Assembly: GCA_947464585.1 (NCBI GenBank)
Contig: CANHYS010000001.1
Location: 1-25,618 of the forward strand
DNA length: 25,618 bases
DNA from: Planctomycetaceae bacterium
GTDB taxonomy: Bacteria; Planctomycetota; Planctomycetia; Pirellulales; UBA1268
Direction of reading: 5' to 3'
Below, in pieces: positions 16,630 through 23,817 of the stretch; position 1 is the first letter of the stretch; each line of letters opens with the position of its first letter. Below the pieces are notes generated by a model. That model was not told the DNA's origin. It saw only the letters and a program-made list of their open reading frames with translations, and ran no database searches. The translations under genes and the position numbers were made by a program.

Positions 16630-17628
16630 ATGAATAGCATCCGCTCTCAGAAGTTCGTGCAAAAGTTGCAGGGGGATGCGACATCTGCGGCACCTCGCGC
16701 GGGCACGACCCAGCGAGGCTTCAATGCGCTCGACGCCCTCGTCGCCGATCTGTATCGCACCGGTATTGTCCAGAGCATCATCGTGCATACGGTGCTGCTG
16801 CTCGCACTCGCCCTCACGCTGATTGGCCCTGACACTCGCACGGTGCCGGTGAGATTGGCGATTGATTTCAGCCACGCTGCTCAAGGGGAGGTGGATCTGC
16901 AGTCGGACGAGTTGCTGATGCCGACGGACGAAGCTGCAAGGAGCAACGGCGAGCAGGCGGAAATTATTTCAGACCGACTGCTTGCCGAGACTGACGCCGT
17001 CGACGTGGGCGATGTGCAGCTTGTTTCACTTGTGGCCGACTCGCCGCCTGGAGAGCCCGATTTCTCAGATCTGGTCGGAGAAATACCACACGCTGTTCGG
17101 TCGGCACGGCCTTCCATTAGGCCACAGCGTATTGCAGCGACTGTCGGTCGTGGGGGGCAGTCGGAGAGGGAAGGAGGCGTTGGGGGTGGTTTCGGCGGAG
17201 AGATGGGCCGAAGGCTTGTTGCAGCTGGAGCGAAGACAGGAGATGTGCAGATATCGATAGCGTGGGACGGCGTCGACGACATCGATGTCCATGTCATGGT
17301 CGAGCCCCTGGTCGGCGGTTCCTATTCGATGATCAGCTGGATGAACAGAAGGGGGCTGTGCGGCGGCTTTCTTGATGTCGACGCCAATGCCAATCCCGGC
17401 ATGCTTACACGAATTCCGGTTGAGAATATTTTCTGGGCCAAAGGTCTTGCGCCATACGGTCGCTACACCGTCGCGATCCATTACTTCAGGAGCTGGTCGG
17501 GGCAGGCCCGCATGCCAGTTGATGTCGCGGTATTGGTCGATGGAGAAGTCAAACGGTTTCACCCTGTGGCGACGGTTGGCCAGCCGTTGACTATGGTGAC
17601 CACGTTTGATCGCAGGCCGTCGCAATGA
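16630..17628 (+). CDS. Membrane-anchored protein with C-terminal DUF2135/YfaP-like domain
   Basis: 332 aa from ATG 16630, which has GAGG at 16617-16620; the longer frame from GTG 16507 reads Arg/Pro-rich and is unlikely. One membrane helix lies at about 49-67 (SIIVHTVLLLALALTLIGP), then an acidic and Gly-rich linker (about 80-200). The C-terminal domain (about 205-325) shows IAWDGVDDIDVHVMVEP, ISWMNRRGLCGGFLDVDANA, VENIFWAKGLAPYGRYTVAI: the DLDLHV / GGxLDxDxN / ENI...G.Y pattern of the YfaP-type DUF2135 domain, a beta-sandwich often found with or fused to vWA domains. It is probably extracytoplasmic. The right copy of the 27-bp repeat lies inside this domain. It may belong functionally to the vWA cluster on the left, separated by mobile-element debris (inference). 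Confidence 0.8.
   Translation: MNSIRSQKFVQKLQGDATSAAPRAGTTQRGFNALDALVADLYRTGIVQSIIVHTVLLLALALTLIGPDTRTVPVRLAIDFSHAAQGEVDLQSDELLMPTDEAARSNGEQAEIISDRLLAETDAVDVGDVQLVSLVADSPPGEPDFSDLVGEIPHAVRSARPSIRPQRIAATVGRGGQSEREGGVGGGFGGEMGRRLVAAGAKTGDVQISIAWDGVDDIDVHVMVEPLVGGSYSMISWMNRRGLCGGFLDVDANANPGMLTRIPVENIFWAKGLAPYGRYTVAIHYFRSWSGQARMPVDVAVLVDGEVKRFHPVATVGQPLTMVTTFDRRPSQ
17260..17286 (+). repeat. Right copy of a 27-bp imperfect direct repeat
   Basis: Counterpart of 14147-14173 (25/27 identical). Here it is coding and gives AWDGVDDID, the start of the DUF2135-like motif, so the left copy may be a fragment of a duplicated or related gene rather than an attachment site. Confidence 0.6.
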
Positions 17629-18015
17629 CTTTCTGACAGCCTTCGCGGCCGCGCCACAGAAACGCCCGCCACTCGTCCGGGCCATGTCGATCGCCCACAC
17701 GGGGCGCATACTCGAAAACCCGATGCAGGACGTGCGGTTGTTCGGGTCGTAAATCCCCGGCTCCTGACGATCCTGCACCGCTACGCGGCGATCTCGCCGC
17801 GTGGCACCTCTCCCGGCTGGCTAGCGTGTTGCCACGCTGGCCATTTCCCATAGCCAGCGACGCTCCTCGTCGCCGGCTCTCACTCGGAGCCCCTCATCGG
17901 GGAAGGAATGCGCTTTCCGGCACACTCACCGCTCATCAGCACTCATCAGGAGCGATCGACGCTTCACGACTCTCGCGAAAAACGCCTTCAGTCCTTTGAA
18001 GACGCTGAAAACCAG
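17629..18015. other. Intergenic region with two hairpins, no recognised gene
   Basis: About 390 bp between the DUF2135-like gene and tRNA-Arg. Frames on both strands stay open for stretches but resemble no family I know. Two strong stem-loops occur: ACGCGGCGA/TCGCCGCGT (17783-17802, 9-bp perfect arms, 2-base loop) and TGGCTAGCGTG/CACGCTGGCCA (17818-17843, 11-bp arms with one mismatch). Neither has a T-tract. Possible roles are transcription termination or a small RNA; nothing decides between them. Confidence 0.5.
17783..17843 (+). repeat. Pair of adjacent stem-loop inverted repeats
   Basis: Two neighbouring inverted repeats, 17783-17802 and 17818-17843, about 155 bp after the DUF2135-like stop codon. 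GC-rich stems without a U-tract argue against a classical intrinsic terminator. Confidence 0.6.
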
Positions 18016-18089
18016 TACCCTCGACAGGGATCGAACCTGTAACCTTCAACTTCGGAGGCTGACGCTCTATCCAATTGAGCTACGAGGGC
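18016..18089 (-). tRNA. tRNA-Arg (anticodon CCG)
   Basis: The reverse complement folds as a standard tRNA of 74 nt. The acceptor GCCCTCG pairs with CGAGGGT (one G-U end pair) and the discriminator is A. The D-arm is GCTC...GAGC. The anticodon stem TCAGC/GTTGA closes the loop CTCCGAA, with anticodon CCG after the invariant T33. The T-arm is ACAGG-TTCGATC-CCTGT. CCA is not encoded. It decodes CGG arginine codons. It lies 109 bp downstream of the glycosyltransferase gene on the same strand. tRNA genes are common integration sites, but I see no duplicated 3' end in the window. Confidence 0.96.
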
Positions 18090-18198
18090 GCGACTGAAGT
18101 TCTTTGATTCTACCAGCCCACGCCCCGCGGCAACAGGATCGCACTGGCTGCCGGTGAAAACGCCAGCCGTCGCTGCCCAAGCCCTGCCCAAAACCGGC

Positions 18199-19260
18199 TC
18201 AGGCCGACTTTCGCAGCGGAGCCGATTCCCGCTCCACTCGCTGCCGCGGCCGCGAGACTCCGGCGTGCGGAGCGTCGATCCGAATCGTCTGCCGCTCTTC
18301 GCTGCCGCGTTGCACACGGCCCGAGTCCGCCGCCTGCTTGATCACGGTCCGCAACTGCAGATAGCGCGACACATACGACCCGAACTGCAGCACCGCCACC
18401 ATCCGGCCCACCAGCATCGGAAGGGTGCCCAGCGGCGCCCTTGTCACCGCATGCCGCACGATCTCCACCGCATGCATCACCAGCGCCGACACGAACGAAG
18501 ACCCCGCCATGCTCCGCCAGAAGAGCCGCTCCGCATGCAGCCCCGCCGTGAACGCCCGCGTGCGAACCTTGCCCGTGGTTGCTGCCGGCGCGATCACTTG
18601 GGAATACGGCTCCACGACCACGCGCAGGCCACTCCGCGAGAGTGTGATCGCCATGTCGGCGTCGGCCGTCGCATCGCCACAGAGCGTCGTGAACCCGCGG
18701 CCGGCGAGTTCCAGCACATCGGACCGCCAGAATCCCGTCTCGAGCACCGGACCCTGCGGCACCGTCGCGCCGGCCGGCGGACATGCCGCCGCCTTCGCCT
18801 TCCGCCACCTGGTGTCGGCGGCCACGTCGATTCGCCGCCCCCCGACGGCACATCGCACACCCGCCGACACCACGTGATCGCGGTCGTCAGCCGCTACCCC
18901 GAGCGGCACGACAGCCCCCACATCGTCATCCTCGAATCGCTCCATCGGCCGATCGGTCCAGCCTTCCGTGGCTCGCCAGCCGGCAGCCAAGACATGCACC
19001 ACCTCGCCCGCGCTGGCCGCCACACCCAGATTCACGCAGCCCACCAGGCTCGACCCGGCGGGCGCCTGCACGAACCGCACCTCCTCGCGGATGTTCCACG
19101 GGTCGGCGTATTCGCAGCCGAGCGAGACCACGATCTCACAGTCGTCCGGCCGGTGCTCCAAAACGCTGACGAGCGTTTCCTCCATGGCCGCGGTGTCGGC
19201 CGGAGTGGGAATGACGATCGACAGTCGCGGCGATCGCACCAGGTCAAATGTGTCAGACAT
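18199..19260 (-). CDS. Family 2 glycosyltransferase (GT-A fold)
   Basis: 353 aa from ATG 19260; an upstream in-frame ATG at 19290 would add ten residues, and neither has a decisive ribosome site, though a G-rich run precedes 19260. The N-terminus RLSIVIPTPADTAAMEETL followed by CEIVVSLG is the classical GT2 nucleotide-sugar-binding start. An acidic cluster EDDD (about 110) and CGDATADADMAITL (about 203-216) fit the metal-binding and acceptor-side motifs. A Cys/Gly-rich PQGPVLETGFWRSDVL segment is typical of GT2 acceptor regions. It lacks strong membrane helices apart from a moderately hydrophobic C-terminal third. It likely transfers a sugar to a lipid or polysaccharide acceptor at the cytoplasmic face; the substrate cannot be told. 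The C-terminal ~50 residues are basic. Confidence 0.82.
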   Translation of the reverse strand: MSDTFDLVRSPRLSIVIPTPADTAAMEETLVSVLEHRPDDCEIVVSLGCEYADPWNIREEVRFVQAPAGSSLVGCVNLGVAASAGEVVHVLAAGWRATEGWTDRPMERFEDDDVGAVVPLGVAADDRDHVVSAGVRCAVGGRRIDVAADTRWRKAKAAACPPAGATVPQGPVLETGFWRSDVLELAGRGFTTLCGDATADADMAITLSRSGLRVVVEPYSQVIAPAATTGKVRTRAFTAGLHAERLFWRSMAGSSFVSALVMHAVEIVRHAVTRAPLGTLPMLVGRMVAVLQFGSYVSRYLQLRTVIKQAADSGRVQRGSEERQTIRIDAPHAGVSRPRQRVERESAPLRKSA

Positions 19261-19434
19261 CGCCAGCCCCCCGGCCGTCAGGCCACTCATCCGCGCAGCA
19301 GGGGCACTGCCCCTGCGCGCACGATCCCCCCAAACACCGCTCTCTCCACAGTCAGACCTTGCTTGGATACCACTCGGGCACGTCGGCGCAGTCCGCGCTG
19401 CGGTTCACCCGAGGCATTCGCAGAGTCGCCCCGA

Positions 19435-19704
19435 TCAGGCGGCGGCCCGTTGCGGCTGCAGTTCCGTGAACAGGTTCACGGTGTGCAGCATCTCGCCGTC
19501 TGCATCGTAGAACTGCAGCACGCCGACATCGATCATCCACATCGCGAACATCTCCGCGACGCGGTAGCAGCGGGCCACGCAGCGGCCCCGGTCGATCCGG
19601 ATGTTTTCCTGGACGTCATCGACGTCGACGCTGTCCACGCCGAGATCGAGGAAGTAATGCGTGACCAATCGCCGCACGTCCGCGGCATTCATGTGCAAAC
19701 GCAT
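19435..19704 (-). CDS. Small conserved protein of unknown function
   Basis: 89 aa. The start is fixed by a perfect AGGAGG (19714-19719 on the + strand coordinates, read on the - strand) nine bases before ATG 19704. The sequence is acidic and looks like a compact alpha/beta domain: MNAADVRRLVTHYFLDLG, then VDVDDVQENIRIDRGRCV, YRVAEMFAMWMIDVGVLQFYD, and an ending in TELQPQRAAA. I recall similar short proteins in planctomycete genomes, but no function. There is no signal peptide. It is upstream of the glycosyltransferase on the same strand with a 174-bp gap. Confidence 0.78.
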   Translation of the reverse strand: MRLHMNAADVRRLVTHYFLDLGVDSVDVDDVQENIRIDRGRCVARCYRVAEMFAMWMIDVGVLQFYDADGEMLHTVNLFTELQPQRAAA

Positions 19705-19851
19705 AGTTGGCAACCTCCTGTTGCGGGCTGTCGCTGGTGCGAACTGTCGAACGACTTCCTGTCGATCGGGTCGGGAAACCTACTCAGGAGCGGCCGCCGC
19801 CGAAAGACTGTTTTCTTTCGACCACCAACCGCGGTCCCAACACCGAATCCC

Positions 19852-19877
19852 ATCCGCCATAATGAGGATCGGCGGAT
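19852..19877 (-). promoter_or_regulatory. Inverted repeat, possible operator for the small conserved gene
   Basis: Seven-base arms ATCCGCC and GGCGGAT separated by 12 bases, located ~150 bp upstream of ATG 19704 on the - strand. The spacing suits a dimeric regulator, but no regulator gene or matching site is seen nearby. Confidence 0.25.
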
Positions 19878-19954
19878 CACAGCGGCAGCAATTACCTTGC
19901 AATCGACAGACCACCCATCCCCCACTCCCGGTCGATCTTGCCTAGATTGCCAGA

Positions 19955-20067
19955 GTGATCCCCCGGCTCACGCCGGGGGCTTTTATGGGGAGGGTGATCC
20001 CCCGGCTGACGCCGGGGGCTTTTATGGGGAGGGCGATCCCCCGGCTCGCGCCGGGGCTTTTATGGAT
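19955..20067 (+). repeat. Three tandem 39-bp units, each a terminator-like hairpin
   Basis: Units at 19955-19993, 19994-20032 and 20033-20067 (last one truncated). Each has the stem CCCCCGGC / GCCGGGGG with a 4-base loop, followed by CTTTTAT and GGGGAGG. The T-run lies 3' of the stem on the + strand, so each unit looks like an intrinsic terminator for + strand transcription. Both flanking genes run on the - strand. Unit 3 differs in the loop (TCGC) and has one G less in its stem. Confidence 0.85.
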
Positions 20068-20139
20068 TCATACAAGCCCGGAGCGTGAGCGATGGGATGA
20101 CGCGGCGAGTCATACAAGCCCGCAGCGTGGATGGGATGG
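20068..20139 (+). repeat. Two copies of a ~42-bp tandem repeat (TCATACAAGCCCG)
   Basis: TCATACAAGCCCGGAGCGTG at 20068-20087 and TCATACAAGCCCGCAGCGTG at 20110-20129, each followed by GATGGGATG. The period is 42 bp. Directly adjoins the hairpin repeats and the lplA-like stop codon. ACAAGCCCG-type intergenic repeats are something I associate with Pirellula-group genomes, from memory. Confidence 0.75.
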
Positions 20140-20143
20140 CACC

Positions 20144-20965
20144 TCACAACCGCTTGGTCCAGTCGCACGCGGCATAGCGTTCGGCGACGAGCCGGGCGAC
20201 TCGCTCGCGGGGCCACTCACCGTGGGTGAGCGTGGCGTGAAACGCGGCACGGACGACCTGCTCAAGCCTCTCGCGACCGAGTTCGAGGTTCACCAGAAAA
20301 TCGCCGTGTGACCGTCGCGATCGATACTCGGGCTCGCGGGGCGGATGCCTGAGCACCCTGCCCACGAGGCCAAGATCGAAACGATCCAGCAGTGTGCCAT
20401 GGTAGAGCACCCCATGCCGTCGCACCCGCAATGCGTTGCCCGAAAACTTCCGCTCATGCACGTCGCGATCCACTCGCACGGCCAGATCGCTCGTGCCGCG
20501 GCGAGCCACCCGCCAGCCGGTATGCGGGGCCGCGAGAGGCAGGGAATCGTTGATTGCGGACGCCAATGGCTCGAGCATCGATGCATGGATTACCTCGATC
20601 GGTGGCACGCCCGTGGGATGGGGCGTGATCACCGACCACATCAGGCAGCCCGGTCCGAGCACCACCGTGGCTCCGCCGCTGGGACGACGCACTACCCGCA
20701 CCCCAGCCGTCTCGCAGACCTGCAGATCGATCTCCTCGTCAACGCGGCTCGACGAGCCGAGCACGACCACTGGCTCCGTCGCCATCCACGTGCGGACGCA
20801 GGTCGCCGTTGCCAGACCCTCATGTGCCAGTTCCAGCAGGGACTCGTCGAGCGCGAGATTTTCTTCTACCGATGGGAGCGACACATCGAGCCAGACCGCA
20901 GGCAGTGCCGGGGCAGGGGGGGGAACTGTGGAAAGGTCGGGACGTTGACGCACAGGGGGGGGCAC
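20144..20965 (-). CDS. Lipoate-protein ligase A family protein (LplA/BPL/LipB fold)
   Basis: 273 aa. The start is uncertain: GTG 20965 is the longest, with no clear Shine-Dalgarno, and the first ~22 residues are Pro-rich. RRPSGGATVVLGPGCLMWS at 93-111 is the RRxSGG substrate-binding loop. KFSGNALRVRRHGVLYHGTLL at 173-193 carries the conserved lipoyl-AMP-contacting Lys173 and the HGTLL strand. EENLALDESLL near 34-44 is the usual first helix. The protein should attach lipoate or octanoate, via an adenylate or from a carrier, to E2 subunits or GcvH in the cytosol. It could also be a related transferase, since this superfamily is hard to subdivide by eye. It diverges from the HEAT-repeat gene with ~145 bp between starts. 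Confidence 0.85.
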   Translation of the reverse strand: MPPPVRQRPDLSTVPPPAPALPAVWLDVSLPSVEENLALDESLLELAHEGLATATCVRTWMATEPVVVLGSSSRVDEEIDLQVCETAGVRVVRRPSGGATVVLGPGCLMWSVITPHPTGVPPIEVIHASMLEPLASAINDSLPLAAPHTGWRVARRGTSDLAVRVDRDVHERKFSGNALRVRRHGVLYHGTLLDRFDLGLVGRVLRHPPREPEYRSRRSHGDFLVNLELGRERLEQVVRAAFHATLTHGEWPRERVARLVAERYAACDWTKRL

Positions 20966-21109
20966 CTAGACTGCTGATGTGGCTAGACTGATCCTGTGGG
21001 CACGACAACGAGGGCCGTGCCCTCCGCTGATTCTCCCCGAACGTTGCCCTTCCACCACCCCTCGCGTCGCAGCCAGTGTGCGGCACGTCATCCGGCTGAT
21101 CCACACCCC

Positions 21110-22114
21110 ATGGCTGACCCCACCCGCCGCACCATCTCCCAAGATGACTCGCTGCCGCCTGTCGAGCCGCCCAACGCCGCGTTCCTCGTCCAGCTGTTTC
21201 TTGTCCCGGGCGTGATCGTCGCGATCATCGTCGGCGTCTGGCTGGCCTTCCACTGGCTCGCCCATCTCGGCAGCGACCCGCAGGCCTACGTGAAGACGCT
21301 CCGTCGCGACAACGAAGGGCGTTGGCAGGCGGCCCTCAACCTCGCCAACGACCTCCGCGGCCCCGGCGGTGGCGCACTCAAGTCGGACGAGTCGCTCGCC
21401 ACGGAACTGGGCCGCATCCTCGACGACGAGGCGGCCAGCGGTCGCAGCGGCGAGCAGTCGCAGACCCTCCGGCTCTATCTCTGCCGTGCCCTTGGCGAAT
21501 TCGCCATCCCCGCCGCGGCCGGTCCGCTGGTGGGACGTGCCAAGAACCTCGCCGATCCGCAGACAGCCCGCGCGGCCGTCGAAGCGCTGGCCGTGCTGGC
21601 GACAAACCTCGTGGCGTCGGGTCGTTCGTTCGACGACGCCGCCGGCGTCACCGCGGCGGTAGTCGCCGCCTCGCAGAGCGACGACGCGCAACTGCGGTCG
21701 GCCTCTGCCTTCACGCTCGGCGTGCTGGGCGGGCCCGCGGCTGTCGAACGGCTCGAGCAACTGGCCGGCGACGCGGCTGACGATGTGCGGTTCAACGCAG
21801 CGCTCGCGCTGGCCCGGCAGGGTCGCGTGGAATCGTACGAAGCGATCGCGGAAATGCTCGCGCTGCCCGACGTCGTCGTGGGCCCCGACGCGGCCGCCGA
21901 TCCGGCTGCCCAGTCGCGGCGTTACAAGCGGGCGCTCGTCGTCGTCAATGCGTTGCGGGGCGTGGCGTTGCTCGTCGATGCGACCCACGAGCCGCCGCCC
22001 CGCCAGTTGCTCGACCGCGTGCAAGAGCTCACACAAGACCCCGTGGGTGACGTGCGATCGAGCGCTACGGCCCTCCTGAAGAAGATCGAGCGGCTCTCCA
22101 AGCCGGCAGCCTGA
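21110..22114 (+). CDS. Membrane-anchored HEAT-repeat protein
   Basis: 334 aa from ATG 21110; the frame is open from GTG 20996, but the extension is His/Arg/Pro-rich and non-protein-like. A single membrane helix lies at about residues 25-48 (FLVQLFLVPGVIVAIIVGVW), preceded by a short polar N-terminus. The rest is helical repeats of ~30-40 residues of HEAT type, for example SQTLRLYLCRALGEF, LRSASAFTLGVLGGPAAVERL and VRFNAALALARQGRVESYEA. Such repeats usually form a protein-binding solenoid; no catalytic motif is seen. It is convergent with the shikimate-dehydrogenase-like gene, with only 5 bp between stop codons. Likely a conserved planctomycete envelope-associated protein. Confidence 0.85.
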   Translation: MADPTRRTISQDDSLPPVEPPNAAFLVQLFLVPGVIVAIIVGVWLAFHWLAHLGSDPQAYVKTLRRDNEGRWQAALNLANDLRGPGGGALKSDESLATELGRILDDEAASGRSGEQSQTLRLYLCRALGEFAIPAAAGPLVGRAKNLADPQTARAAVEALAVLATNLVASGRSFDDAAGVTAAVVAASQSDDAQLRSASAFTLGVLGGPAAVERLEQLAGDAADDVRFNAALALARQGRVESYEAIAEMLALPDVVVGPDAAADPAAQSRRYKRALVVVNALRGVALLVDATHEPPPRQLLDRVQELTQDPVGDVRSSATALLKKIERLSKPAA

Positions 22115-22119
22115 ACCGA

Positions 22120-22965
22120 TCACGCGCTGAAGAATTCGTCGAGGGCGTCGCGGAGCATTTCCGTGTCGGTCTCGAGGCCCGTGAGCGTGTGGAAATCGAT
22201 CGCCGTCCGCTCGCAATGGATTTCGAGGCCGTCGATCACGCAGGCCCCGGCGCCACGGGCTGCGGTCACCACGGGGGCGGGCTGGCTGACGAGCGCGAGG
22301 TCGGCCACCACCAGGTCCGGACGCAGGCCGGCCAGCGGCACGGTCGGCTTCGGGCCGCCGGCCGGCACCGCCGTCACGACGATGCCGACGCGATCCGGAA
22401 TCGCGATCGCCGCTTCCCATGGAATGGACGAGGCAGGGGCGGCGGCCAGCGTGGTGAGCGCGTCGACGAGTGAGGTCGCCCGCTCGGGCGTGCGATCGCA
22501 GACGATGATTTCGGCGGCGCGGGCCAGCGACAGTTCGAGCGCGGTGGCTCGTGCCGCCGCCCCGGCCCCGATGATGAGCACGTGGACTCCCACCGGATCG
22601 ATGTGCGACCGCAGCGCCTCGACCACACCGCGGCCATCGGTCATGTGGCCCGTGATGCCGGTGGGCTGTCGATCGATCAGACCGACCGCGCCGGCGAACG
22701 TGGCCGCGGGGCTGGCCGAGGCGACGGTCGGGATCGCCGCGGCCCGCAGTGGGCCGGCAAGCAGGCAGCCGCGAAAACCCATGGACGCCACGCCCTGAAT
22801 CGCTTCGGCAATACGTTCAGACTGAACGTCGAGCGTGACAAACTGCCAGTCGAGGCCCGCCGCGGCGATCATCCGCTCAAACAGGTATTGGGCAGGATTG
22901 CCCGCCGCCGGACAGCCCAGCAGGGCGACGACTTCCTGAAGGGCTGGGCTCGTCATGCTCGTCAT
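22120..22965 (-). CDS. Shikimate dehydrogenase-like protein with altered active-site residues
   Basis: 281 aa from ATG 22965 (a second ATG at 22956 is equally possible; the two sit in a duplicated nonamer). The fold matches AroE: an N-terminal substrate domain, a nucleotide-binding GAGAAARATALEL at 133-145, then CDRTPERATSL in place of the NRTxxRA NADP-phosphate loop, and a C-terminal LTG-containing helix. TD at 109-110 aligns with the catalytic Asp motif (NTD). However, the catalytic Lys of the PFK motif appears as Arg74 (LLAGPLRAAA), and the substrate-binding Gln near the C-terminus appears replaced (IHCERTAIDF). It may be a non-shikimate member of the family or have altered activity. Downstream of the TPR gene with 24 bp between them, so probably co-transcribed. 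Confidence 0.8.
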   Translation of the reverse strand: MTSMTSPALQEVVALLGCPAAGNPAQYLFERMIAAAGLDWQFVTLDVQSERIAEAIQGVASMGFRGCLLAGPLRAAAIPTVASASPAATFAGAVGLIDRQPTGITGHMTDGRGVVEALRSHIDPVGVHVLIIGAGAAARATALELSLARAAEIIVCDRTPERATSLVDALTTLAAAPASSIPWEAAIAIPDRVGIVVTAVPAGGPKPTVPLAGLRPDLVVADLALVSQPAPVVTAARGAGACVIDGLEIHCERTAIDFHTLTGLETDTEMLRDALDEFFSA

Positions 22966-22989
22966 GCTCGTCGTGGTGGATCGCCACGT

Positions 22990-23553
22990 TCAAACCGTGA
23001 CGTGCGTGACTGCGACAAATCGCGGATCCTGCCGGATGGGATCGAAGTCGGGCTCAGCGCCGGTGAGATCCCGATATCGATCATCAAGCGAGATAGCCTT
23101 CGTGAGGTGCTCGATGGCCGCCTGCACACTGCCTGCCAGCGAATGATAGCAGGCGAGATTATAGAGCAGGATCGGCTCCCGCGGAGAGGCTTCGAGCCCC
23201 TGCTTCAGCGTGCCAATCGCCTCGTCGAGCCGTCCCAGCCGCTTGAGGCACCAGCCCATCCCCAGCCACGCCTCCAGCCGCTTGGGCTCCTGATCGGCCA
23301 CCATGTGGAAGGCGGCGAGCGACTCCTGCCAGCGGCCCAGAGCCCGCAGTGCCTCCCCTTCGAGTAGTTTTGCGATCGCCGTCAGCCGAGTTGGATCAGG
23401 CAGGACCGCTAACAGGTCGAGGGCGCGGTGCAGGAGCCTTTGGCCGCTCGGTGGAAGCGGCGTGTCCTGCTGCACAAGCAGTTCACCCAATTCGATGTAG
23501 CCAGACGCCTCCCTGAGGATGGCTTGGCGACGGTGTCGTGGCATGGCGGTCAT
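22990..23553 (-). CDS. TPR-repeat protein
   Basis: 187 aa from ATG 23553; GGAG lies 12 bases upstream, and another ATG at 23544 is possible. Three tetratricopeptide-type helix pairs are visible between about residues 58 and 165 (ALRALGRWQESLAAFHMVA; GWCLKRLGRLDEAIGTLKQG; LACYHSLAGSVQAAIEHLTK), each with the small-residue/Gly/Tyr-Leu pattern. The C-terminus DFDPIRQDPRFVAV is a common tail of bacterial TPR proteins. No signal peptide. It presumably mediates protein-protein contact. It precedes the shikimate-dehydrogenase-like gene on the same strand and diverges from the large gene at 23818. Confidence 0.85.
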   Translation of the reverse strand: MTAMPRHRRQAILREASGYIELGELLVQQDTPLPPSGQRLLHRALDLLAVLPDPTRLTAIAKLLEGEALRALGRWQESLAAFHMVADQEPKRLEAWLGMGWCLKRLGRLDEAIGTLKQGLEASPREPILLYNLACYHSLAGSVQAAIEHLTKAISLDDRYRDLTGAEPDFDPIRQDPRFVAVTHVTV

Positions 23554-23817
23554 GGATACTGAATTCTCCAAGTGCCGACCGAGGTATGGTTGAAGTGTAG
23601 TCCGCCCGAACGGCGTGTCTGCGCATCCGTTTCTACGCAGCCAGTGCCTCCGCGGGTCGGCGCCGGCGGCTTTCAGTTTTTTTCGCGTGTTTTTGCAGTT
23701 TTGTACGAAAATCCCGGCACGGCGCCACTCTTAGAGGAGGAGCCCCTGCTCTCCGAGGACGGTTCCCGGTGGCAGAGACTCTTCCCCCTATCCGCAACAG
23801 CACTCCGGAGCAGCCCC

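Larger units (their letters stand above)
19705..20143. other. Intergenic region rich in repeats and inverted repeats
   Basis: About 440 bp between the small conserved gene and lplA-like, both on the - strand. It contains the AGGAGG ribosome site of the small gene, a hairpin CGAAAGA/TCTTTCG (19801-19820), an inverted repeat ATCCGCC...GGCGGAT (19852-19877) around ATAATG, then two families of tandem repeats (19955-20139) listed separately. No gene is supported. A very long + strand open frame crosses it only because the repeats are multiples of three. Confidence 0.6.

Noticed and set aside
18016..18089. tRNA-Arg as attachment site for an integrative element
   Set aside because: No second copy of the tRNA 3' end was found in the window, and the integrase remnant is 3 kb away on the other side of intact genes, so there is no direct support.
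18154..20088. 644-codon open frame on the + strand
   Set aside because: It is antisense to the glycosyltransferase and the small conserved gene, is dominated by Arg/His/Pro, and stays open through the repeats only because they are multiples of three.
19955..20139. Possible CRISPR array
   Set aside because: Units are directly adjacent with no unique spacers, and no cas genes are present; they are tandem hairpin repeats.
20966..22420. 484-codon open frame on the - strand
   Set aside because: Antisense to the HEAT-repeat gene and overlapping the shikimate-dehydrogenase-like gene; composition is Arg/Gly-rich, typical of a high-GC shadow frame.
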